The translations under genes were made by a program, and so were the position numbers. Below are positions 1 through 6,926 of a DNA stretch of 13,008 bases, one piece after another. The DNA lies in the NCBI GenBank assembly GCA_023456105.1, contig JAEYAO010000016.1, forward strand, positions 1 through 13,008, read 5' to 3'. How positions within the stretch are numbered: the first letter of the stretch is position 1; each line of letters starts with the position of its first letter. The DNA is from Pseudomonadota bacterium (lineage in GTDB: Bacteria > Pseudomonadota > Alphaproteobacteria > Caulobacterales > Caulobacteraceae). The notes beneath the pieces are model-generated. The model had not been told where the DNA came from. It did not search any database and saw only the letters and a list, made by a program, of their open reading frames with translations.

Positions 1-1002
1 CAGTCGGACCTGGCGCGCCTCCAGGCCGAATACCGCGACGAGGCGGTGCGGGCGCAAAGGCTGCGGGCCGATGCGGACGCGGCGCGCGACGAGTTGCGCG
101 ATCTGGATGGGCGTCTGGCCGAGCTCAGGCGCGAAGCCTCGGCCGAGGATGTGCAGCTAGAGGCGCAGCGGGCGCGCCTCCGGGAACTCAGCGACCGCGA
201 GGGGCGGCTGGTCGGTGAGCTGTCGCGCGAGCGCGGGCGTCAGGGGCGGCTGCTCAGCGCGCTGCAGATGATGAGCCGCAGGCCGCCGCCTCCGCTGCTG
301 GTCCCCGCCGAGAAGGCGGTGGACACGGTGCGGGCGGCCATCCTGATCAAGGCGGTCGCGCCGGAGCTGCAGAGCCGCGCCAAGGCGCTGTCGGACCAGC
401 AGGCGGAGATCGGCCGCATCCGGCGGCTCGCGGTCCTGTCCAGCGAGCGGCTGCTGACCACCGAAAGCGCGCAAGGCGACCGCCGCGCCGAGATCGAGAG
501 CCTTCTGGCGCGCAAGACGGCGCTGGTCGCCGTGCTCCGGGCCGAGGCGCAGACCGCCGAGCGCTCGGCCCGGGTGCTGGAGGACCGCATCCGGGCGTTG
601 GGCGGTCAGGTCAGCACGCCGCAGGCGGCCGCCCAGCCCCAGACTGCAAGCCGGCCCGCAGGCGGCGCAAGGCTTCGCCCGCCCTTGTCCGCAGAGCCGG
701 CGGAGCGTTTCGGCGACGGCTCCAGCGGCTGGAGGTGGCGGGCGGACCGGGCGGTGGCCGGCGCGCCGGCGGCGTCCCGCGTGGCCTATGCCGGACCGCT
801 GGGCGGCTGGGGGCAGGTGGTGATCCTGGATCTGGGCCCCGGCTGGCGCGCGGTGGTGGCGGGGCTGGAGACGCTGGACGTCCAGGCCGATCAGCGCGTC
901 GCAGACGGACAGGCGCTGGGCCGCAGCGGCCGTGACGGCGAGGTCTATTTCGAACTGCGGCGCGACGAACGGCCGATCGACCCGCGTCCCTGGCTGCAAT
1001 AG
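1..1002 (+). CDS. envC: EnvC-type murein hydrolase activator, C-terminal part (5' end outside window)
   Basis: The frame is open from the first base, so the start codon and signal peptide lie upstream; 333 codons are visible. Codons 1 to about 205 are rich in Arg, Glu, Ala and Leu in heptad-like order, which indicates a long coiled coil. It contains the SALQMMSRRPPPPLLVP stretch typical of EnvC-like proteins. A Pro/Ala-rich linker leads to a degenerate LytM/M23 domain at about 225-333, ending in YFELRR and DPRPWLQ. The HxxxD and HxH zinc ligands of active M23 peptidases are absent, as in E. coli EnvC, so it should activate amidases rather than cut peptidoglycan. It probably acts in the periplasm at the division site, like Caulobacter LdpF. 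The ctpA and yibQ-like neighbours support the call. The LytM domain is short, so another degenerate LytM protein is possible. Confidence 0.85.
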   Translation, partial: QSDLARLQAEYRDEAVRAQRLRADADAARDELRDLDGRLAELRREASAEDVQLEAQRARLRELSDREGRLVGELSRERGRQGRLLSALQMMSRRPPPPLLVPAEKAVDTVRAAILIKAVAPELQSRAKALSDQQAEIGRIRRLAVLSSERLLTTESAQGDRRAEIESLLARKTALVAVLRAEAQTAERSARVLEDRIRALGGQVSTPQAAAQPQTASRPAGGARLRPPLSAEPAERFGDGSSGWRWRADRAVAGAPAASRVAYAGPLGGWGQVVILDLGPGWRAVVAGLETLDVQADQRVADGQALGRSGRDGEVYFELRRDERPIDPRPWLQ

Positions 1003-1036
1003 CCGCTTTGCAACTGCGCTCGCGGCGGCTTACATC

Positions 1037-1061
1037 GGAACCAACGCCGATCGGCCTCGAT
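1037..1061 (+). promoter_or_regulatory. weak candidate EcfG-type promoter upstream of ctpA
   Basis: GGAAC (1037-1041), 16 bases, then CGAT (1058-1061). The alphaproteobacterial general-stress sigma factor EcfG/SigT prefers GGAAC-N16/17-CGTT, so the -10 has one mismatch. It lies in the 127-base gap between envC and ctpA and would give a leader of about 60 nt. I see no strong terminator in the gap, so ctpA may also be read from the envC transcript. Confidence 0.22.
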
Positions 1062-1129
1062 TTCGTCGTGGTCTCAAGGCCTTCCTTCACCGCAGGGCGT
1101 CGATGAGCGAGCCCATCGAAAGAGACCGA

Positions 1130-2569
1130 ATGCGTAAACTGCTTGTTGTCGGCTGCGCCGCCCTGGCGCTCGGCGGATCGGCCATGGCCGTGGCCAGCCA
1201 GACCCCGCGCAACGAGACCTTTCGCCTGCTGGAGCTGTTCGGCGACGTTCTTGGGATCGTCGAGCAGGCCTATGTGGTGCCCGTCGACAACAAGAAGCTG
1301 ATCGAGGCGGCGCTTCAGGGCATGATGACGGCGCTGGATCCGCACTCCAACTATCTGCCGCCCGAGAACTTCGACGAGCTGCGCGAGCGCACGGAGGGCC
1401 AGTATTCGGGCGTCGGCCTGACCATCACCTCCGAAGGCGGGCTGGTGAAGGTGATCTCGCCGATGGACAACAGCCCGGCGTCGCGCGCGGGCGTGCAGGC
1501 CGGCGACGTCATCAGCGCCATCGAGGGCCAGAGCGCCTCGGGCCTGACCGTCAGCCAGGTGTCGGAGAAGCTGCGCGGCGGGGTGGGCACCTCCGTGCGC
1601 GTCACCTTCCTGCGCGACGGCGAGGAGCCGCGCGAGGTGACCCTGACGCGCGAGGTCATCAAGGTGCAGTCGGTCACGGGCGAGGTGAAGGGCGACTTCG
1701 GCTATCTGCGCGTCTCGACCTTCAACGAGAACACCGGGCGCGAGCTGACGGAGGCGATCAACAAGATCAAGGCCGAGAAGCCGGGCGTGAAGGGCTATGT
1801 GCTGGACCTGCGCAACAACGGCGGGGGGCTGCTGAACGCCGCCATCGACGTGTCGGACGCCTTCCTGGAGCGCGGCGAGATCGTCAGCCAGCGCGGCCGC
1901 AAGCCGGACGACATCGAGCGCTACGCGGCCAAGCCCGGCGACCTGATCGGCGGCCTGCCGCTGGTGGTGCTGATCAACTACGGCTCGGCCTCGGCGTCCG
2001 AGATCGTCGCCGGCGCGCTGAAGGACCATGAGCGGGCGTCGGTCGTCGGCCTGACCAGCTTCGGCAAGGGCTCGGTGCAGACAGTGATCCCGCTGCGCGG
2101 CGGGCGCGACGGCGCAGTGTCGATCACCACGGCGCGCTACTACACCCCGTCGGGCGCTTCCATCCAGAAGATCGGCATCGAGCCGGACTTGGAGGTCGCC
2201 CGCTCGGAGGCCGAGGCGCGCATCGTCTCGCGCTCCAGCTTCATCTATTCGGAGGCGGCCTACGCGACGGCGCTGGACTCCTCCATCGGGGCCGAGCGCA
2301 AGGGACCGCACACCCCGCGTGAGGCGCCGGGCGAAAACTATGACAAGGACACCGACTATCAGCTGGAGCGGGCGCTGGACGTGCTGCGCGCCGGCGGGGA
2401 CGTGTCCAGGGTGTCGGCGCCGCCCTCGACCGTGGTGGTGACCGAAAAGAGCGAGGATGCGGCGGACGACGCCGCGCCGGCGACCCCGCCCGCCGACCCG
2501 GCCGAGCCGCCCGCCCGCACCCCGGAGATCACGCCGGGCAACGAGCCACGGCCGGAGCCGCAGCGATAA
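1130..2569 (+). CDS. ctpA: S41 family C-terminal processing peptidase (CtpA), exported
   Basis: This is a periplasmic serine protease with a Ser/Lys dyad that trims or degrades exported proteins. The 479-residue product starts with MRKLLVVG, a hydrophobic core and SAMA, a Sec signal peptide cleaved near residue 20. A PDZ domain spans about 95-175 (GLVKVISPMDNSPASRAG, then AGDVISAIEG). The catalytic core carries GYVLDLRNNGGG, NYGSASASE with Ser288, and SFGKGSVQ with Lys313 and Gln317; the 25-residue Ser-Lys spacing matches E. coli Prc. The tail after about residue 400 is rich in Pro, Ala and Glu. I chose ATG 1130 because the signal peptide begins there; in-frame ATG 1103 would add nine residues and has AGGG upstream. 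The position between an EnvC-type activator and a YibQ-like protein suggests work on division or cell-wall factors, which is inference. Confidence 0.95.
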   Translation: MRKLLVVGCAALALGGSAMAVASQTPRNETFRLLELFGDVLGIVEQAYVVPVDNKKLIEAALQGMMTALDPHSNYLPPENFDELRERTEGQYSGVGLTITSEGGLVKVISPMDNSPASRAGVQAGDVISAIEGQSASGLTVSQVSEKLRGGVGTSVRVTFLRDGEEPREVTLTREVIKVQSVTGEVKGDFGYLRVSTFNENTGRELTEAINKIKAEKPGVKGYVLDLRNNGGGLLNAAIDVSDAFLERGEIVSQRGRKPDDIERYAAKPGDLIGGLPLVVLINYGSASASEIVAGALKDHERASVVGLTSFGKGSVQTVIPLRGGRDGAVSITTARYYTPSGASIQKIGIEPDLEVARSEAEARIVSRSSFIYSEAAYATALDSSIGAERKGPHTPREAPGENYDKDTDYQLERALDVLRAGGDVSRVSAPPSTVVVTEKSEDAADDAAPATPPADPAEPPARTPEITPGNEPRPEPQR

Positions 2570-2660
2570 GGCCAACGTGGTGAACGGGCGTTAGGGTTTC
2601 TTAACCCGCCTTGCGCGAAAGTGGCGGCCGAAGGATTCCGCTGGGTCCCAAGTCCGCACC

Positions 2661-3857
2661 ATGTTCGCCAAACGCCAGTCCGCCCTCGCCGCCGCCGCCG
2701 GCAGCCCGCCGCCCCCTCGCGCCTTGAAGCCGGTCGAGGTGCTGAAGGCCGCCGTGCGCAAGCCGCCGGTGATCGCGGGGCTGGCGGGCCTGCTGCTTCT
2801 GTCGACGGGCGCGCTGTTTCTGACGGTGCTGGGCGACCCCCGCGCGGGCGCGCCGTCGGCTCGCATCGCCTTGAAGCGCGAGGCGGCGGCGGAGGCGCCG
2901 GCGCCCTCCGGCTTTGACGCCTTTTCCATGGGCGCTATGGGGCTGTACCAGGACCTGACCGGAACCGGCGATCCGCTGAGCGGCGCGGCTGGCGGCGAGG
3001 CGCTGATCACCCTGCCGGACGGAGCCACGGTCGCGGGCGGCGGGTCCAGCTATTCGGCGCCGATGCAGGTCGCGTCTCCGCTCGCCAAGGCGCCGCTGGC
3101 GGGCCTGTCGGGGCCGGGGCCGAATGGGCTGCTGCCGGTGATCGCGCCGGACGGGCGGGTGCCGGCGCAGGCCTACGCCCGGCCATTCCGGTCGAACGGC
3201 AAGCCGCGCGTGGCCCTGATCGTCGGGGGCCTCGGGCTGAATGCGGTGACCACCAAGGCGGCCATCGAGCGGTTGCCGGCCGATGTGACCCTCAGCTTCG
3301 TTCCCTATGCCGAGAACCTGCAGGGTTGGATCGACCAGGCGCGGGCTCAAGGGCATGAGGTCATGCTGGAAATGCCGATGGAGCCGACCGGCTATCCCAA
3401 CAACGATCCCGGCCCCTACACCCTGCTGGCCGACGGCGGGGCGGACGACATCGGCGCCAAGATGAACTGGCTGCTGGGCCGCGCGACCGGCTACTTCGGC
3501 GTGACCAACTACCTGGGCGACCGGTTCGCGGCGTCGGATGCGGGCATGAACGCCTTTCTGACCACGCTGCGCCAGCGTGGCGTGGCCTTCCTGGACGACG
3601 GGTCGTTCCAGCGCCGGCCCGGCGCTTGGGCCCGCGCCAGCGCCGACAAGGTGATCGACCAGACCCAGTCGCCCGCCGCCATCATCGCCGCCCTGAACAG
3701 CCTGGAGGCCCAGGCCAAGATTCGCGGCTCGGCGCTCGGAACCGGCTTCTCCTATCCGGTCACGGTCGAGGCCGCCGCACGTTGGACCGCCGGGCTGGAG
3801 CAGCGCGGCCTGCAGCTGGCGCCCGCATCCGCCATGACCCAGCGTCCCGGCCGTTGA
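2661..3857 (+). CDS. divergent polysaccharide deacetylase family protein (DUF610/YibQ-like), membrane-anchored
   Basis: The product has 398 residues: a short cytoplasmic N-terminus, one membrane segment at about 35-58, a low-complexity Gly/Ala linker, and a YibQ/DUF610 domain at about 181-392 facing the periplasm. Family landmarks are KPRVALIVGGLGLN, GHEVMLEMPMEP, PNNDPGPYTLL, GVTNYLGDRF and VAFLDDG. Compared with E. coli YibQ as I recall it, the Asp pair near the first strand is Gly189-Gly190, the His of HLPM is Glu237, and the NNHMG motif is NYLG (283-286). The usual deacetylase metal site therefore looks lost. Other alphaproteobacterial members appear to share this, so a structural or binding role is plausible. 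No strong Shine-Dalgarno precedes the ATG. The gene lies 91 bases after ctpA and overlaps rppH by 4 nt. Confidence 0.88.
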   Translation: MFAKRQSALAAAAGSPPPPRALKPVEVLKAAVRKPPVIAGLAGLLLLSTGALFLTVLGDPRAGAPSARIALKREAAAEAPAPSGFDAFSMGAMGLYQDLTGTGDPLSGAAGGEALITLPDGATVAGGGSSYSAPMQVASPLAKAPLAGLSGPGPNGLLPVIAPDGRVPAQAYARPFRSNGKPRVALIVGGLGLNAVTTKAAIERLPADVTLSFVPYAENLQGWIDQARAQGHEVMLEMPMEPTGYPNNDPGPYTLLADGGADDIGAKMNWLLGRATGYFGVTNYLGDRFAASDAGMNAFLTTLRQRGVAFLDDGSFQRRPGAWARASADKVIDQTQSPAAIIAALNSLEAQAKIRGSALGTGFSYPVTVEAAARWTAGLEQRGLQLAPASAMTQRPGR

Positions 3858-4342
3858 CGGACCTTCAGCTCTACCGGCCCAACGTCGGCGTGGTCTTGTT
3901 CAACCGCGAAGGCTTGGTCTGGTACGGCAAGCGCCATGCGACGCCGGGGCCCTACAACTGGCAGTTCCCGCAAGGGGGCGTGGACGAGGGCGAGGACCTG
4001 GAGGCGGCCGCACGGCGCGAGCTGCGTGAGGAGACGGGTGTCCACTCCGTCGAACGTCTGGCCTCGACCGACGACTGGATCCTGTACGACTTTCCGCCCG
4101 AGGCCGCGAATAACGCCAAGGCTTGGCGGGGCTTCACCGGCCAGAAGCAGCGCTGGTTCGCCTTTCGCCTGATCGGCCCGGACAGCGAGATTGATCTGCA
4201 GAGCCATGTCGGCGCGGGCGAAGAGGTCGAGTTCGACGCCTGGCGCTGGGGCCGGCTGGACGAGGCCTGCGACCTCATCGTGCCGTTCAAGCGCGACGCC
4301 TACGCCCAGGTGGTCCGCGCCTTCGCCCACCTGGCCGCATAG
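3854..4342 (+). CDS. rppH: RNA pyrophosphohydrolase RppH (Nudix hydrolase)
   Basis: It removes pyrophosphate from the 5' end of triphosphorylated mRNA in the cytoplasm, exposing transcripts to RNase E-type decay. The 162 residues include LYRPNVGVVLFNREGLVWYG, WQFPQGGVDEGE and a complete Nudix box G41-x5-E47-x7-R55-E56-L57-x-E59-E60-x-G62, typical of the RppH subfamily. The length fits the family. The only start giving the normal N-terminus (MTDLQLYRPN) is TTG 3854, which overlaps the TGA of the upstream gene in TTGA. No Shine-Dalgarno is visible, so translational coupling is likely. The reading frame is open further upstream, but that part is a shadow of the deacetylase gene. Confidence 0.93.
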   Translation: MTDLQLYRPNVGVVLFNREGLVWYGKRHATPGPYNWQFPQGGVDEGEDLEAAARRELREETGVHSVERLASTDDWILYDFPPEAANNAKAWRGFTGQKQRWFAFRLIGPDSEIDLQSHVGAGEEVEFDAWRWGRLDEACDLIVPFKRDAYAQVVRAFAHLAA

Positions 4343-4371
4343 AAAAAGGGGCGACGCCGAAGCGCCGCCCC
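4343..4371 (-). terminator. intrinsic terminator of hsp20 with UUCG loop
   Basis: Read on the - strand, a 10-bp stem (one G-U pair) with arms at 4362-4371 and 4348-4357 closes a C(UUCG)G loop at 4358-4361. Five T residues follow (4347-4343). The + strand has no T-run after the stem, so this serves hsp20, not rppH. Confidence 0.85.
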
Positions 4372-4400
4372 CTCCCGTCAGATCAGTAGACCAAGGGCGA

Positions 4401-4865
4401 TCACGCCGCCTTGGCTTCGCCCTCGATCAGGGCCGGGCCCGTGCCGATCTCGATGCGGCGGGGCTTCAGCGCCTCGGGCAGTTCGCGCTTCAGCGCGATG
4501 GACAGCAGGCCGTTCGACAGGTTGGCGTCGGTGACGATCACATAGTCGGCCAGCTGGAAGCGGCGCTCGAAGTCGCGTTCGGCGAGGCCGCGATGCAGAT
4601 AGGTCCTCTGCGTCGCCGCATCGTCGTTGGCGGTCTTGCGGCCGGAGACGGTGAGCAGGTTCTCCTTCACCTCGATGTTCAGCTCGTCGGGCGAAAAACC
4701 GGCGACGGCGATCTCGATGCGATAGGCGTTCTCGCCCGTGGTTTCGATATTATAGGGGGGATAGCCGCCTTCCTGGCTCGTGCGCGCGGCGCTTTCGAGC
4801 AGATTGGCCAGACGGTCGAAGCCGACGGCCGAACGGTACAGCGGCGAGAAGTCATAGGTACGCAT
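4401..4865 (-). CDS. small heat-shock protein, Hsp20/IbpA family
   Basis: This is an ATP-independent holdase that binds unfolding proteins in the cytoplasm and passes them to DnaK/ClpB. The 154-residue product begins MRTYDFSPLYRSAVGFDRLA, the IbpA-type N-terminus. An alpha-crystallin domain spans about 37-130 (PPYNIETTGENAYRIEIAVA, LTVSGRK, RGLAERDFERRFQLAD, NGLLSIALKRELPE). The C-terminal tail has RRIEIG, with an IxI-type anchor. The start is fixed by an AGGAGG Shine-Dalgarno (4874-4879) 8 nt before the ATG. It has its own sigma32-like promoter, structured leader and terminator, so it is a monocistronic heat-shock unit inserted against the surrounding + strand genes. Confidence 0.95.
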   Translation of the reverse strand: MRTYDFSPLYRSAVGFDRLANLLESAARTSQEGGYPPYNIETTGENAYRIEIAVAGFSPDELNIEVKENLLTVSGRKTANDDAATQRTYLHRGLAERDFERRFQLADYVIVTDANLSNGLLSIALKRELPEALKPRRIEIGTGPALIEGEAKAA

Positions 4866-4963
4866 GGAAGCATCCTCCTGAGGATCAGCAAGGTCACAAC
4901 GATTGCAGTCGAGCGGCCCGAAACCGGCGCCGCCTGGCTGGAAGGCCCGAAACCGGCGCCTTC
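4866..4963 (-). promoter_or_regulatory. structured hsp20 leader with Shine-Dalgarno hairpin; possible ROSE-like RNA thermometer
   Basis: The leader is about 100 nt from the predicted transcript start. Immediately before the ATG, ATCCT (plus 4881-4885) can pair with AGGAT (plus 4872-4876) around a 4-nt loop, which puts the AGGAGG Shine-Dalgarno partly in the stem. A TTGCT motif (plus 4887-4891) lies just upstream; ROSE elements of alphaproteobacterial small heat-shock genes use a U(U/C)GCU segment against the Shine-Dalgarno. Two direct repeats form the upstream part. The ROSE assignment is inference. Confidence 0.45.
4915..4960. repeat. two direct copies of a 17-bp repeat in the hsp20 leader
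   Basis: GGCCCGAAACCGGCGCC on the + strand occurs exactly at 4915-4931 and 4944-4960, period 29. Each copy ends in the palindrome GGCGCC, so the two can also pair with each other or form alternative hairpins in the hsp20 RNA. Confidence 0.9.
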
Positions 4964-4970
4964 GAAACGG

Positions 4971-4999
4971 AATGTGGGAGGCGGTTTTCGCGGTTCAAG
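4971..4999 (-). promoter_or_regulatory. sigma32 (RpoH)-type promoter of hsp20
   Basis: On the - strand CTTGAA (plus 4994-4999) is followed after 15 bases by CCCACATT (plus 4971-4978). This is close to the RpoH consensus CTTGAAA-N13..15-CCCCATnT and lies about 110 bases upstream of the hsp20 ATG. Transcription would begin near 4963-4965. Confidence 0.65.
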
Positions 5000-5102
5000 A
5001 GGGTGCGGATCAGCGCGTGAAATGGTCGCGAACGACGATCCGCGCTGGCGCCTCCGGCCATCCGAGGGCAGGAATGCGGCGACCCTTGCCGGAGCTTTTG
5101 CC

Positions 5103-5894
5103 ATGCGCCTGATCGCCCCCGCCGTCGCGGCCGTCCTGTTGATTGGAGCGGCCGGCCCCGCCGCCGCACAGGCCGCGCCCCCCACGCGATCGGCGCTCGC
5201 CATGACGCCGCCGGTGTTCCAGGAGGACGAGGCGCTGAAGGCGGCGGTAGCCTCGACCAGCCGATCGGAAGCCGATCGCGCCCGCGACGCCGCGCGCCAC
5301 CCCTACGAAAGCCTGACGTTCTGGGGCCTTCAGCCGCGCATGACGGTTGTAGAGATCGAGCCGGGTCGCGGCGGATGGTGGAGCGCGATCCTGCAGCCCT
5401 ATCTGCAGGCGACGGGGGGACGGTACGTGGCGGTGAACCGCCCGCTGGAGGGGGTGGGCGTAGAAGACGGAACGGCCGACATGGTGCTGGTCGCCCGCGC
5501 CTTTCACAACTGGGCGCGCGACGGGCGCACCGAGCCCTATCTGCAAGCCTTCTTCCGGGCGCTGAAGCCGGGCGGCGTCCTGGCGATCGAACAGCACCGC
5601 AGCGCCGAGGGACTGAACGTCGCCGACGTGGCGCCGACCGGCTATGTGCCCGAAAGCCACGTCATTCGCGCCGCGCAGAACGCCGGCTTCGTGCTGGAGG
5701 CGCGCAGCGAGCTGAACGCCAATCCGCAGGACGACCACGACCATCCCTTCGGCGTCTGGACCCTGCCGCCCATCCGCCAATCGCAGGGACGCGGCGATCA
5801 GGCCGGACGCGTGCTGACGCCGGAGGAGCGCGCCGCATTCGACGCCATCGGCGAGAGCGACCGCATGACCCTGCGGCTGCGCAAGCCGGAGTAG
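5103..5894 (+). CDS. exported methyltransferase-like protein (COG4798 type), copy 1
   Basis: The product has 263 residues. MRLIAPAVAAVLLIGAAGPA followed by AAQA looks like a Sec signal peptide cleaved near residue 24, so the mature protein is periplasmic. The body is a class I methyltransferase-like fold of the predicted-methyltransferase family COG4798: RDAARHPYESLTFWGLQP, then TVVEIEPGRGGWW (81-93) in the place of motif I, LKPGGVLAIEQHR (154-166), and the family C-terminus ESDRMTLRLRKPE. The strand usually supplying an acidic SAM-ribose ligand reads RYVAVNRP, with none. Compared with copy 2 it lacks about 37 residues after Tyr108. The ATG follows GGAG by 8 nt. The substrate is unknown, and use of SAM in the periplasm is unproven. 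A reading frame extending upstream over hsp20 is not coding. Confidence 0.85.
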   Translation: MRLIAPAVAAVLLIGAAGPAAAQAAPPTRSALAMTPPVFQEDEALKAAVASTSRSEADRARDAARHPYESLTFWGLQPRMTVVEIEPGRGGWWSAILQPYLQATGGRYVAVNRPLEGVGVEDGTADMVLVARAFHNWARDGRTEPYLQAFFRALKPGGVLAIEQHRSAEGLNVADVAPTGYVPESHVIRAAQNAGFVLEARSELNANPQDDHDHPFGVWTLPPIRQSQGRGDQAGRVLTPEERAAFDAIGESDRMTLRLRKPE

Positions 5895-6002
5895 GCTCGC
5901 ACAAACGTCACCGCCGCCGTTTTGACCGGTGAGGCGAAGCTGTCTAAGCGAGGGGGCGTGGATGGCGGCCTGCGGGGCGCCGACGTCCGGCAAGGGTTCT
6001 GT

Positions 6003-6926
6003 ATGGCTGATCATCCGCCTGGCTTTCCGTTCGCGTCGCGTCGCGGCCTGCTGCTGGCGGGCGCGTCGCTGGGACTGACGGCGGGGCTCGGCGGGTGCGG
6101 CCGCACGGACGAGGCGACGCCGACCGCGCCTGCGCCCGACACCGCGCCCGCCGGGCCGCCGGAAGGTTCGCTGGAATGGGCGGTGGCCGGCGCCTGGCGC
6201 GACCGGGACAAGGCCCGCGACGCCGCGCGCCATCCGATGGAGACGCTGCGCTTCTTCGGCCTTCAGCCGGCCATGACGGTGGTGGAGTTCTGGCCTGGCG
6301 GCGGCTGGTACACCGAAATCCTCGCCCCCTATCTGGCCAAGGGGGGGGGGCGCTACTTCGCCGCCACCTTCGCCCAGGGACCGTCGGCCGATCCGGCGCA
6401 GGCGGCGCTGAACGCGGCGTTTCAGGCGCGCTTCACCTCCGACCGGGACCTCTATGGCGATATCCAGTTCACCCAGTTCGGGGCCGGGACGGGCGCGGTC
6501 GCGCCGCCCGGAACGGCGGACCTGTGCCTGTTCATCCGCAGCCTGCATGCCTGGATGGCGGCGGGGATTGCGGAAAAGGCCTTCGCCGACGCCTTTGCGG
6601 CGCTGAAGCCGGGCGGCGTTCTGGGGATCGTCCAGCACCGGCTGGAGCCGGAGGAGGATCAGGATCCTATCGCCGCCAACGGCTATGTGCAGGAGGCCTT
6701 TGTACGCCAGCTGGCGGAAGAGGCGGGCTTCCAGTTCGTCGCCGGCTCCGAGATCAACGCCAATGAGGCCGACACCAAGGACCATCCGTTCGGCGTCGAC
6801 ACCCTGCCGCCGGTGCGGCTGACCGCGCCGGCGGGCCAGCCGCCCGACCCCGAGTTCGACCGCACGCCGTACGACGCCATCGGCGAATCCGACCGCATGA
6901 CCTTGAAGTTCAGGAAGCCCGAGTGA
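6003..6926 (+). CDS. exported methyltransferase-like lipoprotein (COG4798 type), copy 2
   Basis: The product has 307 residues. The N-terminus has SRRGLLLAG (twin Arg 13-14), a hydrophobic stretch and a lipobox LGGC with Cys32, which suggests Tat export and lipid anchoring. A Pro/Ala/Thr linker (35-53) follows. The fold parallels copy 1: RDAARHPMETLRFFGLQP, TVVEFWPGGGWYTEILAPYL with motif I near 94-103, PPGTADLCLFIRSLHAW, LKPGGVLGIVQHR (201-213), and ESDRMTLKFRKPE at the end. Like copy 1 it lacks an acidic residue at the presumed second strand (RYFAATFA). Start 6003 is chosen because it gives the Tat signal and follows CAAGGG. The 108 bases after copy 1 hold no clear terminator, so the two genes may be co-transcribed. 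A G10 run lies within codons 113-116. Confidence 0.85.
   Translation: MADHPPGFPFASRRGLLLAGASLGLTAGLGGCGRTDEATPTAPAPDTAPAGPPEGSLEWAVAGAWRDRDKARDAARHPMETLRFFGLQPAMTVVEFWPGGGWYTEILAPYLAKGGGRYFAATFAQGPSADPAQAALNAAFQARFTSDRDLYGDIQFTQFGAGTGAVAPPGTADLCLFIRSLHAWMAAGIAEKAFADAFAALKPGGVLGIVQHRLEPEEDQDPIAANGYVQEAFVRQLAEEAGFQFVAGSEINANEADTKDHPFGVDTLPPVRLTAPAGQPPDPEFDRTPYDAIGESDRMTLKFRKPE
6341..6350. repeat. G10 homopolymer inside methyltransferase copy 2
   Basis: Ten consecutive G residues encode the end of Lys113 and Gly114-116. Loss or gain of one base would frameshift the gene about a third of the way in. Confidence 0.95.

Noticed and set aside
611..2575. 654-codon open frame on the - strand over envC/ctpA
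   Set aside because: Very rich in Arg, His, Ala and Leu with no domain pattern, and lies over a well-supported S41 protease; a GC-rich shadow frame.
2591..2607. Possible CtrA box (TTAG-N6-TTAA) or small hairpin GGGTT/AACCC before the deacetylase-like gene
   Set aside because: The half-site is mismatched and the spacing is 6, not 7; the 5-bp stem has no T-run, so neither call is supported.
2634..2638. GANTC (CcrM) site near the yibQ-like start, and another at 10242-10246
   Set aside because: Single pentamers occur by chance and others lie inside genes; no evidence of cell-cycle control.
4191..5102. Long in-frame upstream extension of methyltransferase copy 1 across rppH and hsp20
   Set aside because: It reads antisense through hsp20; the signal peptide and GGAG mark the true start at 5103.
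5010..6785. 591-codon - strand frame over both methyltransferase-like genes
   Set aside because: The + strand genes have recognisable motifs; this frame is antisense and compositionally unlike a protein.
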